From the NCBI GenBank assembly GCA_023434095.1, contig JAEYTJ010000262.1:1-15767 (forward strand): a stretch of 15,767 nucleotides of DNA. The letters run 5' to 3'. The notes under the pieces were generated by a model. The model searched no databases and was not told the origin of the DNA. It saw only the letters and a list, made by a program, of their open reading frames with translations. This stretch comes from Pseudomonadota bacterium. GTDB lineage: Bacteria; Pseudomonadota; Alphaproteobacteria; Rhizobiales; Xanthobacteraceae. Position numbers and translations under genes: made by a program. Positions 11,669 through 15,767 of this stretch are shown one piece after another. Each line of letters opens with the position of its first letter. The stretch's first letter is position 1.

Positions 11669-14272
11669 TCACCGCTTCGGCGCGCGCCGTCCCCCCTTGC
11701 GATAGCCCTTGGTCATCGGGTCCGGGCGTTCGGGGCGCACCCAGTCCTCGACCCGCAGCGGTTCCACCCGGTCGGTGCCGGGGCCCATATCGTCCAGCGA
11801 CGGCTTGACGAGGCGGGACGCGGCGCGCGGCGCGAACATGGGCGGCTCGCCCGGCTCGTAGGCGGCCTGCGCCTCGTCCGCACGCGCCGCATGGCCGGAG
11901 GAGACATGCCCGGGCGAGGAGCGCGGGGTGGATTTGCCGCCGCCCCGGCCCTTCTTCTCCGGCAGGTTGGCGGAACGGCCATATTTGCGCTCGCCGCGAT
12001 AGCCGCCGGTGCGCTCGTCGACGCTGTCCTGCCGCGCCAGCGGATCGTCCGAGAGCACCAGCTCCGTTGCCTGCAGCCGCTTGATCTCGTCGCGCAGCCG
12101 CGCCGCCTGCTCGAAGTCGAGATCGGCCGCCGCCTTGCGCATGCGCTTTTCCATGTCGGCGATCACGGTGGCGAGGTTGTTGCCATAGGTGCTGGCGCCC
12201 TCGGCGAGGCCGGTGTCGACCGTCACATGGTCGCGCTCATAGACGCTGTTGAGAATGTCGCCGATCGCCTTGCGCACCGTCTCCGGCGTGATGCCGTTCT
12301 CGGTGTTCCAGGCGATCTGCTTCTCGCGGCGGCGCTGCGTCTCCGCCATCGCCCGCTCCATCGAGCCGGTGATGTTGTCGGCATAGAGCAGCACCCGCCC
12401 GTCGACGTTTCGCGCCGCGCGGCCGATGGTCTGGATCAGCGAGGTTTCCGAGCGCAGGAAGCCTTCCTTGTCCGCGTCAAGGATCGCCACCAGCCCGCAT
12501 TCGGGAATGTCGAGGCCCTCGCGCAGCAGATTGATGCCGATCAGCACGTCGAAGGCGCCGAGGCGCAGGTCGCGCAGGATCTCGATGCGCTCGATCGTGT
12601 CGATGTCCGAATGCATGTAGCGCACGCGGATGCCGTTCTCGTGCAGATATTCCGTCAGGTCCTCGGCCATCCGCTTGGTGAGCACCGTCACCAGCGTACG
12701 GTAGCCCTTGGCGGCGGTCGCACGCACCTCGCCGAGCAGGTCGTCGACCTGCGTGCGGGCCGGGCGCACCTCGACCTCGGGATCGACGAGGCCGGTCGGG
12801 CGGATCACCTGCTCCACGAACACGCCGCCGGTGCGCTCCATCTCCCATTTGCCGGGTGTGGCGGAGACATGCACGGTCTGCGGGCGCATCGCCTCCCATT
12901 CCTCGAAGCGCAGCGGCCGGTTGTCCATGCAGCTCGGCAGGCGGAAGCCGTATTCCGCCAGCGTCGCCTTGCGGCGGAAGTCGCCCCGATACATGGCGCC
13001 GATCTGCGGCACGGTGACATGGCTCTCGTCGCAGAAGATCAGCGCATTGTCGGGCACGTATTCGAACAGGGTCGGCGGCGGCTCGCCCGGCTGGCGGCCG
13101 GTGAGCCAGCGCGAATAGTTCTCGATGCCGGCGCAGCTGCCCGTCGCCTCCATCATCTCGATGTCGAAGGTGCAGCGCTGCTCCAGCCGCTGCGCTTCCA
13201 GCAGCCGGCCCATGGCGTTCAGCTCGTCGAGCCGCATCTTCAGCTCGGCCTTGATGCCCTGCATCGCCTGAACCAGCGTGGGGCGCGGCGTCACATAATG
13301 CGAGTTGGCGTAGAGCTTGACGAATTTGAGGTCCTGAGACTTCTGACCCGTCAGCGGGTCGAATTCCTGGATGCTCTCCACCTCGTCGCCGAACAGCGAG
13401 ACGCGCCAGGCCCGGTCCTCGTAATGCGCCGGGAAGATCTCAATCACGTCGCCCCGCACGCGGAAGGTGCCGCGCCCGAAATCGCCCTGGGTGCGCTTGT
13501 ACTGCAGCGCCACGAGGTCGGCGAGCAGGGCGCGCTGGTCGATGCGCTCGCCCACCTCGATCTTGAAGGTCATCGAGGCATAGGTCTCGACCGAACCGAT
13601 ACCGTAGATGCAGGACACCGAGGCGACGATGATGACGTCGTCGCGCTCCAGCAGCGAACGCGTGGCCGAGTGGCGCATGCGGTCGATCTGCTCGTTGATC
13701 GACGATTCCTTCTCGATGAAGGTGTCGGTGCGCGGAACGTAGGCCTCGGGCTGGTAATAATCGTAATAGGAGACGAAATACTCGACGGCGTTGTCGGGGA
13801 AGAAGCTCTTGAACTCGCCATAGAGCTGCGCCGCCAGCGTCTTGTTCGGCGCCAGCACCAGCGCCGGGCGCTGAAGGCGCTGGATGACGTTGGCCATGGT
13901 GAAGGTCTTGCCCGAGCCGGTGACGCCGAGCAGCACCTGATCGCGCTCGCCCTCGCGCGCCGCCGCGCACAGTTCCTCGATCGCCTGCGGCTGGTCGCCA
14001 TTGGGCGTGTACTCGGACTTCAGCACGAATTTGACGCCGCCCTCGGATTTCTCCGGCCGCGCCGGGCGGTGCGGCACCCAGAGCTGGCCGTCGACTTCGG
14101 GTCGCCCACCCTCGATCAGCGCCGACAGCGCGGCGACCGTGGCGGAGGCGCCCGAGGTCGGCGCCACGCCGAGCTTTTCGGCAAGGGCGGGATCGAGCGT
14201 GGCGGATTGCGCGGGCTCGAAGGCGCGCTGGGAGCGCTCGGAGAACCCGCCGGGACGTGCTGCTTTGGCCAT
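11669..14272 (-). CDS. uvrB: UvrABC excinuclease subunit B
   Basis: This 867-residue protein is the damage-verifying helicase-like subunit of nucleotide excision repair; it receives DNA from UvrA and recruits UvrC. Motifs in order: Walker A GVTGSGKT (116-123), the beta-hairpin region YYDYYQPEAYVPRTDTFIEK that clamps DNA, the Walker B-type FCDESHVTVPQ, motif VI QTIGRAARN, and a C-terminal UVR domain (DMEKRMRKAAADLDFEQAAR, about 704-737) that binds UvrC. About 85 residues precede the conserved core and 130 follow the UVR domain, a basic Gly/Arg/Pro-rich tail ending KGGRRAPKR. Typical UvrB is 660-700 residues; extended alphaproteobacterial forms are common. ATG 14272 lacks a clear ribosome site, so the N-terminal extension could be shorter. 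A lipoprotein gene lies 64 bases upstream on the same strand. Confidence 0.98.
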   Translation of the reverse strand: MAKAARPGGFSERSQRAFEPAQSATLDPALAEKLGVAPTSGASATVAALSALIEGGRPEVDGQLWVPHRPARPEKSEGGVKFVLKSEYTPNGDQPQAIEELCAAAREGERDQVLLGVTGSGKTFTMANVIQRLQRPALVLAPNKTLAAQLYGEFKSFFPDNAVEYFVSYYDYYQPEAYVPRTDTFIEKESSINEQIDRMRHSATRSLLERDDVIIVASVSCIYGIGSVETYASMTFKIEVGERIDQRALLADLVALQYKRTQGDFGRGTFRVRGDVIEIFPAHYEDRAWRVSLFGDEVESIQEFDPLTGQKSQDLKFVKLYANSHYVTPRPTLVQAMQGIKAELKMRLDELNAMGRLLEAQRLEQRCTFDIEMMEATGSCAGIENYSRWLTGRQPGEPPPTLFEYVPDNALIFCDESHVTVPQIGAMYRGDFRRKATLAEYGFRLPSCMDNRPLRFEEWEAMRPQTVHVSATPGKWEMERTGGVFVEQVIRPTGLVDPEVEVRPARTQVDDLLGEVRATAAKGYRTLVTVLTKRMAEDLTEYLHENGIRVRYMHSDIDTIERIEILRDLRLGAFDVLIGINLLREGLDIPECGLVAILDADKEGFLRSETSLIQTIGRAARNVDGRVLLYADNITGSMERAMAETQRRREKQIAWNTENGITPETVRKAIGDILNSVYERDHVTVDTGLAEGASTYGNNLATVIADMEKRMRKAAADLDFEQAARLRDEIKRLQATELVLSDDPLARQDSVDERTGGYRGERKYGRSANLPEKKGRGGGKSTPRSSPGHVSSGHAARADEAQAAYEPGEPPMFAPRAASRLVKPSLDDMGPGTDRVEPLRVEDWVRPERPDPMTKGYRKGGRRAPKR

Positions 14273-14336
14273 GGCGGCAATATGGGGTGCGGCCGCGACG
14301 GTGGGAAGCCCCGCCGCGACCGCCCTGCCCCGCGTT

Positions 14337-14996
14337 TCAGTAGCCGGTACCGGTCTTGGTCTTGCCGACGAAGGCGAAGACCATTCCCTGGCCCTTGAAG
14401 CTGAGGTCGGTGTCGCGCGACAGTGCCGCCTGGACCGCCGGCGCGCTCAATTCGCCGGAGAGGCTGGCCCCGGTCTTACGCCGGAACACGATGTCGCCGA
14501 CATAGGCCTTGGTCACCTGGACAACGGCGCCGGTGCCAAGCTCCTCGGCCACCTGATTGCGGCAGTCGGCCTTCTTCATCAGCTTGGCGAAGACGGTGCT
14601 CGCATCCGCGAGACCCAGCTCATAGGACGACGCGTTGACGATCTTGTACTCGTAATAGTCGGAGATCGTGCCGGCGAGGCCCGCCTTGGCGACGGCGACA
14701 TTCAGCCCGGAGACCGATGCCGAAAGCTTGCTCGTCGCCAACAGGTCGATGTCGGCGATCTCGCTCCGCTCCGGCGCCGGCACGCCGAATTCGTCGAGGG
14801 TGGTGGAAACGGTGCAGATGCGGATCAGATTGACCGGCGCCGAGCTGCGGCGCGAGCTGGCGATCGGCTTGTAGAGCCCGCCGACATACACGCCCTTGGT
14901 CGGCGGCTCGATATAGGTCCCGCCCGGCAGGAAACCCGGTCCGCATCCCGCGAGGCTCACGCTTAACGCGACGGCCACGCCAACAAATGTCCTCAT
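14337..14996 (-). CDS. Orphan lipoprotein, unknown function
   Basis: This 219-residue protein has a classic lipoprotein signal: MRTFVGVAVALSVSLAGC with the lipobox L15-A16-G17-C18, so the mature protein would be lipid-anchored at C18. ATG 14996 is preferred over an in-frame start at 15038 because it gives a proper signal peptide and has a GGGGGC tract upstream. The mature part begins GPGFLPGGTYIEPPTKGVY and contains two further cysteines (in RICTVSTT and ADCRNQV), which could form a disulphide. The remainder is rich in small residues (SGLNVAVAKAGLAGTI, KTGASLSGELSAP) and looks beta-rich. I recognise no family. It lies upstream of uvrB in the same direction; the spacer has a possible imperfect stem, so co-transcription is uncertain. 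Confidence 0.8.
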   Translation of the reverse strand: MRTFVGVAVALSVSLAGCGPGFLPGGTYIEPPTKGVYVGGLYKPIASSRRSSAPVNLIRICTVSTTLDEFGVPAPERSEIADIDLLATSKLSASVSGLNVAVAKAGLAGTISDYYEYKIVNASSYELGLADASTVFAKLMKKADCRNQVAEELGTGAVVQVTKAYVGDIVFRRKTGASLSGELSAPAVQAALSRDTDLSFKGQGMVFAFVGKTKTGTGY

Positions 14997-15176
14997 TGCA
15001 GCCCCCAAGTTAAAACATCTTAAGGTTGCACAACTCAATTTTGCTATTCAAGAACTTTTCGGTAGCGAGCTGCCAGGACGCGCCATCTTTTGGTTCCGCC
15101 TTTTTTCTAGGCAAACTCCCCACCTCGCGACCGATCTGGCGCCTCGATTCCACATGGTCGTTTAGATCTCCATGAC

Positions 15177-15197
15177 ATCAATATATTGATATATAAT
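15177..15197 (+). promoter_or_regulatory. AT-rich 14-bp palindrome next to a TATAAT box
   Basis: ATCAATATATTGAT (15177-15190) is a perfect palindrome in an otherwise GC-rich genome, and TATAAT (15192-15197) follows at once. There is no good -35 at the right spacing. An operator for a dimeric repressor or activator of the hydrolase gene that begins at 15272 is plausible. Further on, CTGCATGCAG (15230-15239) and CTGTATGCAA (15242-15251) form a near-duplicate. Confidence 0.5.
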
Positions 15198-15271
15198 CTT
15201 TTTATTGAACTAGCCGGCCGGCACGGTTTCTGCATGCAGCTCTGTATGCAACAAACCCGTTAGGCTTGCTC

Positions 15272-15767
15272 ATGCCCGCGACACCGCCCGAAACCCACCT
15301 CGCCGCCGCGCCCGCTCCGCTCGCCTTCGCGCCTGCCCGCACGGCGCTCATCATCATCGACATGCAGCGCGACTTTCTGGAGCCGGGCGGGTTCGGCGAG
15401 ACGCTGGGCAATGACGTGTCGCGCCTGCAGGCGGCGGTGGAGCCTTGCAAGGCTGTGCTCGCCGCTGCCCGTGCCGCCGGCCTGCTCGTCATCCACACAC
15501 GCGAGGGCCATCGCTCGGACATGATGGACGCGCCGCCGGCCAAGGTGGAGCGCGGCTCCCCCACGGCGCGCATCGGCTGCGCCGGGCCGATGGGCCGCAT
15601 CCTCATTCGCGGCGAGCCGGGCCACGACATCATCGCCGAGCTGGCGCCCGCCCCCGGCGAGCCGGTGCTCGACAAGCCCGGCAAGGGCGCCTTCTACCAG
15701 ACCGACCTCGAACTGATGCTGAAGAACCGGGGCATCGACACGCTGCTGGTGGCCGGCGTCACCACCG
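15272..15767 (+). CDS. Cysteine hydrolase (isochorismatase-like), biuret amidohydrolase type, 5' part
   Basis: The frame from ATG 15272 runs 165 codons off the right edge without a stop. It contains ALIIIDMQRDFLEPGGFG (catalytic D34 in RDF) and DKPGKGAFYQTDLELML (catalytic K138); the nucleophilic cysteine, expected soon after VAGVTT, is outside the window. The middle stretch HTREGHRSDM, GPMGRILIRGEPGHDIIAEL and PGKGAF resembles biuret amidohydrolase (BiuH) and triuret hydrolase much more than isochorismatase or nicotinamidase. Such enzymes hydrolyse biuret or related ureides with release of ammonia. An N-terminal 20 residues rich in Ala and Pro precede the core. The upstream palindrome at 15177 may control it. 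Substrate remains inferred because the remaining part is unseen. The start has only a weak ribosome site. Confidence 0.85.
   Translation, partial: MPATPPETHLAAAPAPLAFAPARTALIIIDMQRDFLEPGGFGETLGNDVSRLQAAVEPCKAVLAAARAAGLLVIHTREGHRSDMMDAPPAKVERGSPTARIGCAGPMGRILIRGEPGHDIIAELAPAPGEPVLDKPGKGAFYQTDLELMLKNRGIDTLLVAGVTT

Noticed and set aside
11891..14398. 835-codon plus-strand frame opposite uvrB
   Set aside because: Antisense shadow of a fully conserved uvrB.

Overview
The window is about 15.8 kb of GC-rich DNA (roughly two thirds G+C by eye, strong G/C bias at third codon positions) from an alphaproteobacterium. Three things point to Hyphomicrobiales, most likely a Xanthobacteraceae-like genome such as Ancylobacter, Starkeya or Xanthobacter: the style of the UvrB, PEP carboxylase and Tim44-domain proteins, the intergenic palindromes with a CCTGAGGTG...CCTCGAAGGAT core, and a possible EcfG-type stress promoter. 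The assignment is an inference. I see no tRNA, rRNA gene, CRISPR array, insertion sequence or phage gene. This is ordinary chromosome with a few unusual non-coding or small-ORF loci.

Layout. Bases 1-1303 hold the end of a formamidase gene (fmdA) and the zinc-ribbon gene fmdB, with a large hairpin between them. Bases 1304-1638 have no gene and are packed with REP-like palindromes. A periplasmic gamma-glutamyltransferase lies on the minus strand (1639-3390). Divergent from it is a compact unit at about 3480-3715: a possible promoter, a 17-base perfect complement to the 16S rRNA 3' end ending on a GTG start codon, a 25-codon serine-rich ORF, and a strong intrinsic terminator with a possible competing antiterminator. 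It has the architecture of a leader-peptide attenuator or a short stand-alone mRNA. It is followed by a YaiI/DUF188 gene and a short BKACE/DUF849 gene.

Bases 5008-8804 are a minus-strand cluster: PEP carboxylase (ppc), a 97-residue cupin starting 5 bases after the ppc stop, and a PaiB-like FMN-binding protein. The ppc upstream region (8805-9218) holds a palindrome, a doubtful 35-codon ORF and a candidate EcfG promoter in front of a 56-residue protein with a good ribosome binding site. Next come a secreted or membrane Tim44-domain protein with a textbook terminator, a convergent DUF805 membrane protein, a GNAT acetyltransferase, a UvrB with long extensions at both ends (minus strand), and an orphan lipoprotein upstream of uvrB. 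An AT-rich intergenic region with a perfect 14-bp palindrome beside a TATAAT box precedes the start of a cysteine hydrolase related to biuret amidohydrolases, which is cut by the window edge.

How the genes relate. The window mixes nitrogen salvage (formamidase/FmdB, biuret-type hydrolase, gamma-glutamyltransferase), anaplerotic carbon fixation (Ppc) and DNA repair (UvrB). Apart from fmdA-fmdB and ppc-cupin there is little operon structure. The most interesting element is the leader-ORF/terminator unit at 3529-3715.
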